A stretch of DNA of 64,000 nucleotides from Streptomyces sp. ICC1 (GTDB taxonomy: Bacteria; Actinomycetota; Actinomycetes; Streptomycetales; Streptomycetaceae). The DNA is taken from the NCBI RefSeq assembly GCF_003287935.1, contig NZ_CP030287.1, positions 7,373,829 to 7,437,828 of the forward strand, in the 5' to 3' direction. Positions 20,250-28,973 of this stretch are shown piece by piece. The translations under genes were made by a program, and so were the position numbers. The stretch's first letter is position 1. Each line of letters begins with the position of its first letter. Under the pieces are notes generated by a model. It was not told the origin of the DNA, did not search any database, and saw nothing but the letters and a program-made list of their open reading frames with translations.

Positions 20250-21361
20250 GGGGCCGTCTCCCCGATCAGGGCACGCAGGCGCGGTGCGACCTCTTCGCCG
20301 ACCCGGTACGCCTCTTCGAGGTGCGGGTACCCCGACAGGACGAACTCGTCGATGCCCAGGGCCCGGTACTCCGCCAGCCGCGCGGCCACCTCCTCGTGCG
20401 AGCCGACGAGCGCCGTCCCCGCGCCCTCGCGGACCAGCCCGATGCCCGCCCACAGGTTCGGCGAGACCGTCAGGCGCGCGGCGTCCGCGATCCCGCCGTG
20501 CAGGGCCGTCATCCGGGCCTGGCCGGTGGAGTCCATCGCGGCGAACCGCGCCTGGCTCGCCCGCACCGCCGCCGGATCGAGCCCGGCGAGGATCCGGTCG
20601 GCCTCCGCCCAGGCCTCGGCGGCCGTGTCCCGGCTGATGACGTGCAGCCGCAGCCCGGAGCGCACCTGCCGTCCCGCCGCCTCCGCCCGCGCGCGCAGCC
20701 TGGCGACGCGCGTGGCCACGGCCGACGGCGGCTCGCCCCAGAGCAGTTGTACGTCGGCGTGCCGCGCGGCGACCTCCTCGGCAGCGGGCGAGGCCCCGCC
20801 GAAGTACAGCGGGACCGGGTGCCGCAACTCGGGATTTGTGAGCGCGGCCCCCTCGATGCGGAGGTGGGCGCCCTCGTGGTCGACGGCCTTGCCGTCCAGG
20901 AGGTCCCGTAGCACCGCCATCACCTCGCCGGTCCGGGCGTAGCGGTCGTCGTGTGCCAGCTGGTCGCCGTAGGCGCGCTGTTCGGCCGGGTCTCCGCCCG
21001 TCACCACGTTCAGGGCGAGCCGTCCGCCCGCGAACCGGCGGAAGGCGTCGGCCTGTTGGGCGATAAGCGTCGGGCTCGCGAACCCCGCGCGGAACGCCAC
21101 GAGGAAGCCGATGCGGGTGGTGTGCTGCGCGAGGGCGGCCGTCAGGATCCACGGGTCGACGCAGCCGAGGCCCACCGGGGTCAGCAGCGAGTGGAATCCG
21201 GCCTGTTCGGCGGCGCGCGCGACCTGGGCGAGGTACGGGACGTCGGCGGGCCGGCGGGTGGCCCGGCCGCTGCGGCCCTGGACCGCGGTGACCCCGCCGG
21301 GGGCGCGGCCGTCCCCGCCGGTGGGCAGGAACCAGTGGAGCAGGAGCGGTCGTTGTGGCAT
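20246..21361 (-). CDS. FMNH2-dependent alkanesulfonate monooxygenase-like luciferase-family enzyme
   Basis: 371 residues with the bacterial-luciferase TIM-barrel pattern of Ssu[122 protein letters not shown], and the C-terminal [19 protein letters not shown]. The family cleaves C1-C14 alkanesulfonates to aldehyde and sulfite with reduced flavin from a partner reductase. It is coupled to the fused permease/ATPase gene downstream and has a short leader peptide 174 bases upstream, both fitting sulfur-starvation control. No SsuE reductase or SsuA binding protein is nearby. Confidence 0.85.
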   Translation of the reverse strand: MPQRPLLLHWFLPTGGDGRAPGGVTAVQGRSGRATRRPADVPYLAQVARAAEQAGFHSLLTPVGLGCVDPWILTAALAQHTTRIGFLVAFRAGFASPTLIAQQADAFRRFAGGRLALNVVTGGDPAEQRAYGDQLAHDDRYARTGEVMAVLRDLLDGKAVDHEGAHLRIEGAALTNPELRHPVPLYFGGASPAAEEVAARHADVQLLWGEPPSAVATRVARLRARAEAAGRQVRSGLRLHVISRDTAAEAWAEADRILAGLDPAAVRASQARFAAMDSTGQARMTALHGGIADAARLTVSPNLWAGIGLVREGAGTALVGSHEEVAARLAEYRALGIDEFVLSGYPHLEEAYRVGEEVAPRLRALIGETAP

Positions 21362-21534
21362 GGGAGGAGACCTCGTCGGGGCAGCATGACGCGGACCACC
21401 GCACAGGGGGTGGCACGTGTCACGGAAGGCAGGAGGACGGGCGGGCGAACGCGAGGGGGGAGGGGACCGCGGGAGTCAGCGTGGAGCCGGGCGCGGAATC
21501 GTCCGTACGGAGTCAGGAACGGCGGATCGGAGGA

Positions 21535-21630
21535 TCAACAGCCGTGCGTACGGAAGGCGGCGGCCCGACAGAGCATGGTCGACACGCGCGGCAGATCCAC
21601 GTGACGGCGCGAGGTGAGTACGGGGGCCAT
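21535..21630 (-). CDS. Putative regulatory leader peptide (31 aa) upstream of the sulfonate genes
   Basis: MAPVLTSRRHVDLPRVSTML is followed by CRAAAFRTHGC and a TGA stop. I recognise the SRRHVDLxRV core with nearby cysteines as the type of short 'putative leader peptide' that often precedes sulfur-assimilation and sulfonate genes in Streptomyces. ACAGGA lies about 8 bases before the ATG. The peptide ends 174 bases before the ssuD-like start. Cysteine codons near the end would suit attenuation by cysteine supply, but that mechanism is inference here. Too short for ordinary gene calling. Confidence 0.6.
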   Translation of the reverse strand: MAPVLTSRRHVDLPRVSTMLCRAAAFRTHGC

Positions 21631-21719
21631 GGGCGCATCCTGTCGGTGTGCGGTGGGTATCGACAAGCACGGTCCGGATGTTGGACGAAATCGTTCCGAA
21701 TGGCGGGCAGGGGGCCCGT

Positions 21720-22556
21720 CTAGGCCGGGCGCTTCCGGAGCTCCTCGCGGCGCCGCAGCAGCTCGGCGGTGGCCGCGTCGGCCGGCAGGAAGGCCTCGAG
21801 GTGCAGCTCGGCCAGGGTCACGTCGACGGCCGTGGCGAAGGAGGTCAGCGTGGTCAGCAGCCTCAGCTCGCCGTCCGCGGAGCGCAGCCGCAGCGGCACG
21901 GCGAAGCCGAGGTGCCCGGCCTGGTCCGGGACGGCGGCCGGCAGGTAGCCGGTCAGCTCCTCGACCAGCAGGTCGAGGCCGGGATCCGGATGGGCCGCCG
22001 ACCGGGCCCGCAGCCCCTCCGTGATGTGCCGCCCCCACGCCGCCGCGTTGACCACGCGCGGCCCCATGCCCTGCGGATGCAGGGCGAGTCTCAGCACGTT
22101 CACGGGCGGTTCGAGCAGGTGCGCGGCGGCGCCCTCGGTGAGGAGGTCGAACGCGGCGTTCGCCAGGACGAGTTCCCCGCGCGGGCCGGCCACCACCGCC
22201 GGATACGGCAGGTGGCCGGTCAGGATGGACCGCAGCGCCTCCATGGCCGGCTCGACTGCCTCCGCGTCCCGCGCCGACTCGGCGTACAGGGGTGCGTAAC
22301 CGGCGCTCAGCAGAAGGGCGTTGCGCTCCCGCAGGGTCAGCCCGAGGGATTCGGCGAGCCGTACCACCATCGCCCGCCCCGGCACCGAGCGGCCGCTCTC
22401 GATGAAGCTGAGGTGGCGCTGGGTGGTCCCGGCGAGCGTGGCCAGCTCCAGCTGGCTCATGCGCCGCAGCGACCTGCGCCGGCGCATCTCGCGGGCGAAC
22501 GGGGAGGGCCCTGGGGAGGAGGCCGGGGCGGTCGAGGCGGCAGCGGTGGTGGCCAT
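21720..22556 (-). CDS. XRE-family regulator with MmyB-like ligand-binding domain
   Basis: 278 residues. An Ala/Pro tail is followed by a helix-turn-helix (LRRMSQLELATLAGTTQRHLSFIESGRSVPGRAMVVRLAE) and then the MmyB-like/PAS-type domain typical of this family: LLLSAGYAPLY, PAVVAGPRGELVLANAAFDLL, VNVLRLALHPQGM and the C-terminal LTTLTSFATAVDVTLAELHLEAFLPAD. It is divergent from the zinc-type dehydrogenase gene with 126 bases between starts, a standard arrangement for such regulators and the oxidoreductase they control. Confidence 0.85.
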   Translation of the reverse strand: MATTAAASTAPASSPGPSPFAREMRRRRSLRRMSQLELATLAGTTQRHLSFIESGRSVPGRAMVVRLAESLGLTLRERNALLLSAGYAPLYAESARDAEAVEPAMEALRSILTGHLPYPAVVAGPRGELVLANAAFDLLTEGAAAHLLEPPVNVLRLALHPQGMGPRVVNAAAWGRHITEGLRARSAAHPDPGLDLLVEELTGYLPAAVPDQAGHLGFAVPLRLRSADGELRLLTTLTSFATAVDVTLAELHLEAFLPADAATAELLRRREELRKRPA

Positions 22557-22682
22557 GACCCCTTTCTAACCCCCGGCCCGGCGGAGCCCGCCATTCCCCG
22601 GAGGGAATTGCCGCGCGTGTCCGGGCACCGGAGCATCGGCGTCATCGGGACATCGGGACATCGGGACCATCTGGAGGCGAAG

Positions 22683-23810
22683 ATGCGCGCGTACCACCTT
22701 GAGGCGTTCGGCACGGTGGAGGGGATCGTCCTGCGCGACGGCCACGGCCACGGCCAAGGCCACGGCCACGGCCACGGCCACGGCCACGGCCACGGCCACG
22801 GCCACGGCCAAGGCCACGGCCACGGCCACGGCGGCGCCGGCGGCCCGCACCCGGTTCCGGCCGGGCCGACCGGGATCGTCGTCCGCGTCCGCGCGGCCTC
22901 CCTCAACAAGCGCGACCTGCTGATCCTGCACGAGCGCTACCCGCTGGCCGCCGTGCCCGGGGTGGTCCCCCTGAGCGACGGCGCGGGCGAGGTGGTGGCC
23001 GTGGGGGAGTCGGTGACCCGGTTCGCCGTCGGCGACCGCGTCTGTGGCACCTACTTCCCGCGCTGGCGCGACGGCCGGCTCACGCCGGCCATGGTCGACC
23101 AGCCCGGCTGCACCCTCGACGGGATGCTCTCGGAGTACGCGCTGCTCGACGAGGAAGGGGCGGTGCGCGTCCCGGACCACCTGACCTGGGAGGAGGCGGC
23201 GACCCTGCCGTGCGCCGCGCTCACCGCCTGGAACGCGCTGACCGGCGGCGAGGGCGGAGCACCGCTGCCCGGGCAGAGCGTGCTGACCCTCGGCACGGGC
23301 CCGGTCGCGCTCTTCGCGGTGCAGTTCGCGAAGCTGCTCGGCTGCCGGGTCGTCTCGACCACGTCGGGCGAGGAGAAGGCGGACCGGCTGAAGGCGCTGG
23401 GGGCCGAAGCCGTCGTGAACCGCCTCCGGACGCCCGCGTGGGGCGCGCAGGTCCGGGAACTGACCGGCGGCGGCGCCGACTTGGTCGTGGAGACGGGCGG
23501 CCCCGACACCATCGAGCAGTCGGTGCGGGCCGGTGCGCTCTACGGGCAGATCGTTCTGCTGACCACCGGCACCGCCACGAAGCCGGGCATCGCGATCTCC
23601 CACGAGGCCTACGCGTCGAGCCTCGCGACCATCCGGCGCGTGTTCGTCGGCAGCAGGGCGCAGTTCGAGTCGATGAACCGGGCGATCGCGGCGAGCGGGC
23701 TCCGCCCGGTGATAGACCGGGTGCACCCCTTCGAGGAGGCCCGGGAGGCCTACCGCGGCTACGCGGCGGACGCACCGTTCGGCAAGGTGGTGATCCGGAC
23801 CGGGCCGTGA
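22683..23810 (+). CDS. Medium-chain (quinone-oxidoreductase/zinc-type) alcohol dehydrogenase with His-Gly repeat
   Basis: 375 residues; ATG 22683 follows GGAGG by 7 bases. The GroES-like half contains VRVRAASLNKRDLLILHERYP, VPGVVPLSDGAGEVVAVGESVTRFAVGDRVCG, and the NAD(P)-binding half LTLGTGPVALFAVQFAKLLGCRVVSTT (GxGxxA type). The structural-zinc Cys cluster is absent, so it belongs to the quinone-reductase-like side. Unusual is a stretch of 15 His-Gly/Gln-Gly dipeptides at residues 21-50, between the first strand and the GroES core, where relatives have a short loop. Probably controlled by the divergent XRE regulator. Substrate unknown. Confidence 0.85.
   Translation: MRAYHLEAFGTVEGIVLRDGHGHGQGHGHGHGHGHGHGHGHGQGHGHGHGGAGGPHPVPAGPTGIVVRVRAASLNKRDLLILHERYPLAAVPGVVPLSDGAGEVVAVGESVTRFAVGDRVCGTYFPRWRDGRLTPAMVDQPGCTLDGMLSEYALLDEEGAVRVPDHLTWEEAATLPCAALTAWNALTGGEGGAPLPGQSVLTLGTGPVALFAVQFAKLLGCRVVSTTSGEEKADRLKALGAEAVVNRLRTPAWGAQVRELTGGGADLVVETGGPDTIEQSVRAGALYGQIVLLTTGTATKPGIAISHEAYASSLATIRRVFVGSRAQFESMNRAIAASGLRPVIDRVHPFEEAREAYRGYAADAPFGKVVIRTGP
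22743..22832 (+). repeat. Hexanucleotide tandem repeat (CACGGC)n coding (His-Gly)n
   Basis: Fifteen 6-bp units, mostly CACGGC, with CAAGGC at two places (giving Gln). Unit number changes keep the frame, so slippage would lengthen or shorten the protein by two residues at a time. Confidence 0.9.
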
Positions 23811-23840
23811 TCCGGGCCGTGGCCGGGCGGCGGGACGGCA

Positions 23841-23879
23841 AGGACCCCGTACGCGGGCCATCCGCGCGTACGGGGTCCT
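23841..23879. terminator. Bidirectional hairpin between the dehydrogenase and the APC permease
   Basis: Perfect 15-bp arms AGGACCCCGTACGCG (23841-23855) and its complement (23865-23879) with a 9-base loop, between two convergent genes. Confidence 0.8.
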
Positions 23880-23925
23880 GGTGCCGGGTCGTCGGGCCGC
23901 CAGGAGGCGGGGCCGCCGGGCGGCC

Positions 23926-25368
23926 CTACAGGGCCGGGGCGGAGGCCTGTGCGGGAACCGCGGCCGGAGCCGGGTTGTCCTCGTCCACCGGGATGCTGAC
24001 CAGCCAGCGGGTGTCCTTGCGCGGGCGCAGGTACAGCGCCCAGTACAGGGTGGCGACGGCGGTGATCCCGCCGGTCCACAGCAGGTACTGGGTCTCCTGC
24101 TGGGTCAGGATGTACGCGAACACCAGGATCAGCAGGACCGGGACGGCCGGCCACAGCGGCATCCGCCAGGCGGCCGTGTCGCGGTGCGCCCCGCGCCGGC
24201 TGCCCAGCGCGGCCACCGCCACCAGCAGGTACATGCCGGTCACCGAGACGCCGGTGACCCCGTACAGGGTGTCGAGGTTGACGAAGCACATCGCCGCACC
24301 CGGGACGCCGACGAGCAGGGTGGCCACCCACGGGGAACCGAACCGGCCGAGCCGCGAGAGCGCCGCGTTGACGGGCGCGGGCCAGGCCTTGTCGCGGGCG
24401 GAGGCGAAGAGCACCCGGGAGTTCTGGATGACCATGACGATGCCGGCGTTGACGATGGCGAGGGCCACGCACAGGCTGACGAAGGTGCCGACGGCGGAGT
24501 TGGACCAGGCGGTCACCATCGCGCCGAGGTCGCCGGAGGTCAGCGCCTCGAGGTCGGGGGCGCCCAGGGTGATGGCGATGACCGGGACCAGGATGACGGC
24601 GGTGGAGATGGCGAGGGTGGCGAGCACGGTCCGCGGGACGTTGCGGCGCGGGTGCTCCAGTTCCTCGGAGAGGTAGACGGCCGTCGAGAATCCCTGGGTG
24701 ATGAACAGGGCGATGGCGAGTCCGGAGACGACCATCATCGCGGTGACGGTGGAGGTGCCGCCGGTTTCCGCGGCCACCGAGCCGTGCACGAGGGCGTCCG
24801 CGCCGCGCTCGCCGTGCGCGAAGCCGAGGACGGCGACGAGCGCGGCCGCCACGACCTCCAGGACGAGGAAGACGCCCGTGATCCAGGCGTTGGCCCGCAG
24901 GTCGAGGAGGCCGGCGAGGGTGGCGAGCAGCATCACGCCGGCGCCGGCGGCCGGGGCCGGTACGTCGACCACGGGGGCGAGGTAGTCGGCGGTGCCCATG
25001 GCGATCACGGGCGGCACGATCATCACGACCAGCAGGGAGAGGACGAAGACCAGCCAGCCGGCGAGCCGCCCGGACAGGGTCGACACCATCGCGTACTCGC
25101 CGCCGGCGCTGGGGATGAGGGTGCCCAGCTCCGAGTAGCAGAAGGCGACGCCGACGCAGAGCAGCGAGCCGATCGCGATGGTGAGGGCGGTCCAGGTGCC
25201 GAGGCTGGAGAAGAGGTCCGGAACGACGACGAAGAGCGTCGAGGCGGGCGTCACGCACGACAGCGTGAGCAGGGTACCGCCGACGACGCCGATGGAACGC
25301 TTGAGCTTCTGGGGGGTGGGCCCGGTGGCGGGGGAGAGGGCCTGAGGGGCGCTGATCGTGTCAGACAT
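23926..25368 (-). CDS. APC-family amino acid permease
   Basis: 480 residues from ATG 25368 (MSDTISAPQALSP); the frame runs open to 25476. About 12 membrane spans. The first spans carry the APC pattern GVVGGTLLTLSCVTPASTLFVVVPDLF and YSELGTLIPSAGGEYAMVSTLSGRLAGWL, with later FSTAVYLSEELEHPRRNVPRTVL, typical of amino acid/polyamine transporters. It has a short C-terminal cytoplasmic tail. No metabolic gene sits next to it, so the substrate is open. No clear ribosome binding site precedes the ATG. Confidence 0.85.
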   Translation of the reverse strand: MSDTISAPQALSPATGPTPQKLKRSIGVVGGTLLTLSCVTPASTLFVVVPDLFSSLGTWTALTIAIGSLLCVGVAFCYSELGTLIPSAGGEYAMVSTLSGRLAGWLVFVLSLLVVMIVPPVIAMGTADYLAPVVDVPAPAAGAGVMLLATLAGLLDLRANAWITGVFLVLEVVAAALVAVLGFAHGERGADALVHGSVAAETGGTSTVTAMMVVSGLAIALFITQGFSTAVYLSEELEHPRRNVPRTVLATLAISTAVILVPVIAITLGAPDLEALTSGDLGAMVTAWSNSAVGTFVSLCVALAIVNAGIVMVIQNSRVLFASARDKAWPAPVNAALSRLGRFGSPWVATLLVGVPGAAMCFVNLDTLYGVTGVSVTGMYLLVAVAALGSRRGAHRDTAAWRMPLWPAVPVLLILVFAYILTQQETQYLLWTGGITAVATLYWALYLRPRKDTRWLVSIPVDEDNPAPAAVPAQASAPAL

Positions 25369-25654
25369 CGGTGCGGTGTTCCGATCGGCAGATGCGGTGA
25401 GTGAGCGCGGGAGCGGTATCGCCTCCGGGGCGGTGGTGGGCAAGAGTGGTTCGGTGGCTCCCGGGCCGACATGCAATCTTCACGAGATCCGCAGGTCAAG
25501 AGCTGTTCATGTGCGGATTCCATCGCCAGGACCCGGTCCGGCCGCAGGTTTCCGCGTCAAGACCCCGTAAACGCTGAGCGATCGCCATGTGCGGGAACCG
25601 CACGTGACCGCCGGTAAATTTCCTTCCGCTTTGCCGACCTGCCGCGCTCCCGTG

Positions 25655-25932
25655 TCACGGTCGCCCGGTCTCCCGCCACCTGCGGAGCAGCGTGCCCCAG
25701 GCGCCCGGGCTGCAGTGCCCGGGACAGGCGCAGGCGCCCTCGGCGAGGAGTTCGGCGCGCAGCGACCGCGGGGCGCCGGGGTGGTGGACGGCCATGCGTC
25801 GAACGGTGGCGTGATCTCGTCCCCGGCGAGCTCGCGCAGCCGGTCCGCCGTGGTCCCGGGGTCGCGGGCTTCCTGGACGCGCGCGTATCCGAGCACCCGC
25901 TCGGCCGGGCCGCGGATCTTGCGAGGTGTCAT
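25655..25932 (-). pseudogene. Frameshifted small protein with HEAT/variant-repeat-like segment
   Basis: From ATG 25932 the frame reads MTPRKIRGPAERVLGYARVQ...LRELAGDEITPPFD and then loses sense, while a neighbouring frame continues plausibly as VRRMAVHHPGAPRSLRAELL...ACPGHCSPGAWGTLLRRWRE to a stop at 25655. Joined, they give a ~91-residue protein with one 'LAGDE..VRRMAVHHPGAP' unit like variant leucine-rich/HEAT repeats. One indel near 25805 explains both halves. Either a pseudogene or a sequencing error. The adjoining 25369-25654 stretch holds no other gene. Confidence 0.45.
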
Positions 25933-26117
25933 GCCCCTGATGCTGCCAGGCGTCAAGGGACCCGTACGGGGGAGGTCCGCCCGGTACTTGAGCACGAGGC
26001 GGCGCGCGAACGGATCGTCCCCGGGGGTGATGGGCGCGCGCCGGACCCCCGGAAGAATCCGGGGTGGGCATGATCGACCACCTGCCCGCCAGCGCACACC
26101 GACTCGGGGAGACACCG

Positions 26118-27467
26118 GTGCAGCACACCCACTCAGAGCGACACCGCCGCGCACGCAGGACGGCCGCCGCGGCCGCCGTCCTCCTGGCCCTGCTGGCCGG
26201 GGCCGCCCCGGCGGCGACCGCCGCCGCCGGGCCGGGGGCCTCGGACTCCGCCGCGCGCGGCCTCGACCGCGAGTCCCTCACCCGGCGGCTCGACGCCGTA
26301 CGCGACGCCGGCATGTACGGGTCGTACGCCTCCGTCCGCGACGGCCGCGCCCGGTGGGACGGCGCCACCGGCGTCGCGGACACCGCCACCGGGCGCCCCA
26401 CCCGGCCGGGCATGCGCCACCGGGTCGGCAGCGTCACCAAGTCCTTCACCTCGGTCGCGGTGCTCCAGCTCAGCGCCAAGGGCCGGATCGGGCTCGACCG
26501 GCCGGTCGGCGACTACCTCCCCGAGCTGCTCCCGGGCGAGCGCGGCCGCAAGGTCACCGTGCGGATGCTGCTCAACCACACGAGCGGCCTCCCCGACTAC
26601 GTCGCGGAGGCCTTCCCGTCCTTCAAGGAGAACTCCCCCCGCAGCCTCGACGAGTTCCGCCACCGCACCATCGCGCCCGAGGTGCTGATCGGCTACGGGG
26701 TCGGCGCCCCGCAGCTCTTCGAACCCGGCACGGACTGGTCGTACTCGAACACCAACTACCTGCTGCTCGGGGAACTGATCCGCGAGGTCACCGGCAAGGA
26801 CCCGGAGCGGGTGATCACCGAGAACGTGATCCGCGGGGCCGGGCTGAAGGACACCTACTTCCCCGGCACGGACCCGCGGATCAAGGGCCCGCACTCCAAG
26901 CTGTACGAGAACTTCGGCGGGCTCATCGATCCGCCCCGCGACTACTCCGAGTACAACATGACGATGGCCGGCACGGCCGGTGCGCTGATCTCGACCACCC
27001 AGGACCTGAACACCTTCTACCGGGCCCTGTTCCAGGGCGGGTTGCTGCCCGCCGCCCAGCTCCGCGAGATGAAGACCGCGGTGCCGGTCAAGGACGGGAG
27101 CGGCACCGTGGTCATGGGCTACGGCCTCGGCGTCTACACCGTGGACACCTCGTGCGGCCCGGTGTGGGGCCACGACGGCGCGGTCTGGGGCTCGGGCACC
27201 CAGGCGATGTCCACACCCGACGGCAAGCGGCAGGTGGCGCTGGGCATCAACCTGATGGGCTATCAGCGCACGGACGCGCAGGGCCGCCCGGTGCCGCATC
27301 CGGTCGACGCGGCCCTGGCCGCCCTGCGCGAACAGGCGCTGTGCGGAGCCGCGCCCCGGGCCGGGGCCGCCGCCGAGCCGAAGGGGCCCGCAGAACCACT
27401 GGACACCCTCCTGCTCAAGGGCGCCCTCCCCTCGGCCCCGCCGGCCCCCGGTCAGCGCTTGCGATAG
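26118..27467 (+). CDS. Secreted class-C beta-lactamase-like serine hydrolase / D-Ala-D-Ala carboxypeptidase
   Basis: 449 residues from GTG 26118, which has GGGGAGA upstream; in-frame ATGs at 26064 and 26070 are alternatives. A twin-Arg-containing N-terminus (RHRRARRTAAAAAVLLALLAGAAPAATAAAG) acts as signal peptide. Penicillin-binding motifs: SxxK in VGSVTKSFTSVAVLQL, YxN in WSYSNTNYLLLGELI and HxG-type WGHDGAVWGSGT. Mature enzymes of this family in Streptomyces include the R61 DD-peptidase and esterases. Substrate not deducible. Its last 16 bases overlap the end of the convergent dhaLM gene. Confidence 0.85.
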   Translation: MQHTHSERHRRARRTAAAAAVLLALLAGAAPAATAAAGPGASDSAARGLDRESLTRRLDAVRDAGMYGSYASVRDGRARWDGATGVADTATGRPTRPGMRHRVGSVTKSFTSVAVLQLSAKGRIGLDRPVGDYLPELLPGERGRKVTVRMLLNHTSGLPDYVAEAFPSFKENSPRSLDEFRHRTIAPEVLIGYGVGAPQLFEPGTDWSYSNTNYLLLGELIREVTGKDPERVITENVIRGAGLKDTYFPGTDPRIKGPHSKLYENFGGLIDPPRDYSEYNMTMAGTAGALISTTQDLNTFYRALFQGGLLPAAQLREMKTAVPVKDGSGTVVMGYGLGVYTVDTSCGPVWGHDGAVWGSGTQAMSTPDGKRQVALGINLMGYQRTDAQGRPVPHPVDAALAALREQALCGAAPRAGAAAEPKGPAEPLDTLLLKGALPSAPPAPGQRLR

Positions 27468-28657
27468 CCGCGCGCGTCCTCGGCGGCGGCCAGCACGGCA
27501 TCGAGGTCGCCGCCGATCGCCGAGGTCAGGGTGATCGCCACGGCGCCCTCCAGGAACGGCGCGTCCACGATCCGGGCGCCTTCGGGCAGTTGGGAGGGCT
27601 CCTCGCCCAGCAGCGACTTCACCGTCAGTACCGCGCTGCCCATGTCGCAGAGCACCGCCACGCCCTGTCCCTCGTCCACGGACCGGGCGGCGGCCGTGAT
27701 CAGCTCCGCGCTCGTGCCGATACCGCCGTCCGGGGTGCCGCCCGCCACCGCGAGCGGCGCCGGCTCGACCGAGCCGATCAGCGCCCCCGACAGGGCGGCG
27801 ACGGACTCCGCGACCGCCTTGCTGTGCGAGACCAGGACCACGCCGACCCGGCCGGTACGGGTCTTCGGCGCCGGCCGGTCCGCCGGGGCCGCGGTGACGA
27901 CCGGCTCCACGGCCGGCTCCCCGGGCGCGAGCTCCGCCCCGGCGGCGTCGACCGCGCTGCGCAGCGCCTCCATCAGCAGGGCCACGGAGTTGGCCCCGGC
28001 GTCCTGGTGCCCGACGCTGCGCTCGCCGAGGTAACTGGCCCGGCCCTTGCGGGCTTCGAGCCCCTCGGTGGCGTCGGCGCCCGCGCGGGCCGCCGCTGCC
28101 GCCTCGTCCAGGGCCTCGCGCAGCGGGCGGTCCGCCCCGGCGGCTTCGGACAGCGCCTTCACCGCCGGAGCCAGCGCGTCCACCAGCGTGGCGTCGCCGA
28201 GCTCGGCGCCGCCCAGCTTCTGCACGGAGCGCAGCCCGGCGCCGAGCGCGGCACCCAGCTCGGCCGCGGTCGGCACCTCGGTGTCCCCGAGCACCTTGCC
28301 CGTGCGGCGCAGCGCGGTGCCGAACAGCGGGCCCGACGCGCCGCCCACGGTGTTCGTCAGCGTCGTGCCGGCCAGGGTCAGCAGCGCCCCGGGGGTGGCG
28401 GGCCGCTGCTCGGCGACGGCCGCGCCGACGGCGCCGAAGCCCCGTACGAGATTGGCCCCGTGGTCCCCGTCGCCGATGACCGCGTCCAGCTCGGTCAGGC
28501 GCGCGCTGTCCCGGCGTACGAGCCGGTTGGTCTCGGCGATCCAGCGGCTGAAGTACGCGGTGTCCAGCGCGGGGTGCGCCGCGGACGGCGCGGACCGCGC
28601 GCTCGGGGTCGTCGGCGTGGTCGCGGGCGTGGTCGGCATGGTCGTCATGGTCGTCAT
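27452..28657 (-). CDS. Dihydroxyacetone kinase DhaL-DhaM fusion
   Basis: 401 residues. A Thr/Pro-rich start is followed by DhaL (residues ~30-235): ELDAVIGDGDHGANLVRGF binds Mg-ADP, with GGASGPLFGTAL and RSVGHQDAGANS. A ~20-residue Pro/Ala linker leads to DhaM (residues ~260-401), an EIIA-Man-like phosphocarrier: VGVVLVSHSKAVAESVAAL holds the active His, and VLCDMGSAVLTVKSLL follows. With DhaK they phosphorylate dihydroxyacetone using PEP-derived phosphate. DhaK should be encoded just upstream but is absent; the sequence changes to a 5S rRNA gene 27 bases before the start codon. Several ATGs could start it. Confidence 0.85.
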   Translation of the reverse strand: MTTMTTMPTTPATTPTTPSARSAPSAAHPALDTAYFSRWIAETNRLVRRDSARLTELDAVIGDGDHGANLVRGFGAVGAAVAEQRPATPGALLTLAGTTLTNTVGGASGPLFGTALRRTGKVLGDTEVPTAAELGAALGAGLRSVQKLGGAELGDATLVDALAPAVKALSEAAGADRPLREALDEAAAAARAGADATEGLEARKGRASYLGERSVGHQDAGANSVALLMEALRSAVDAAGAELAPGEPAVEPVVTAAPADRPAPKTRTGRVGVVLVSHSKAVAESVAALSGALIGSVEPAPLAVAGGTPDGGIGTSAELITAAARSVDEGQGVAVLCDMGSAVLTVKSLLGEEPSQLPEGARIVDAPFLEGAVAITLTSAIGGDLDAVLAAAEDARGYRKR

Positions 28658-28684
28658 GGGGGAGGGCTCCTCGGAGTGGGTAGT

Positions 28685-28804
28685 GTTTCGGTGGTCATAG
28701 CGTTAGGGAAACGCCCGGTTTACATTCCGAACCCGGAAGCTAAGCCTTTCAGCGCCGATGGTACTGCAGGGGGGACCCTGTGGGAGAGTAGGACGCCGCC
28801 GAAC
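28685..28804 (+). rRNA. rrf: Orphan 5S ribosomal RNA
   Basis: Begins GTTTCGGTGGTCATAGCG and ends GACGCCGCCGAAC, pairing as helix I. Internal stretches (CCGAACCCGGAAGCTAAGCC, GGTACTGCAGGGGGGACCCTG, GGGAGAGTAGGACGCC) are typical of Streptomyces. Compared with the form I remember (CGGTTACATTCC) it has an extra T in CGGTTTACATTCC. No 16S or 23S lies upstream; the dhaLM gene on the other strand starts 27 bases away. Confidence 0.9.
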
Positions 28805-28818
28805 AATTATTGTGGGAA

Positions 28819-28847
28819 AGCCCCGCACCTTATGGTGCGGGGCTTTT
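28819..28847 (+). terminator. rRNA-operon terminator after 5S
   Basis: Arms AGCCCCGCACC (28819-28829) and GGTGCGGGGCT (28834-28844), loop TTAT, followed by TTTT: a standard rrn terminator. Confidence 0.9.
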
Positions 28848-28973
28848 CTGCGTTCTGGACCAGATCATTTGTTCCATGCAACGCGTGCGGCGCAGAATGC
28901 GGCGGGCAAAATGCGCCGCCGCCGCGCCCGCAGCGTGCGATGATCCGGTTCATGACATCCACGGGAAGGGACC

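Noticed and set aside
22737..22835. Possible CRISPR-like array in the repeated GGCCAC region
   Set aside because: Units are 6 bp without spacers and are translated in frame as His-Gly; it is a coding microsatellite.
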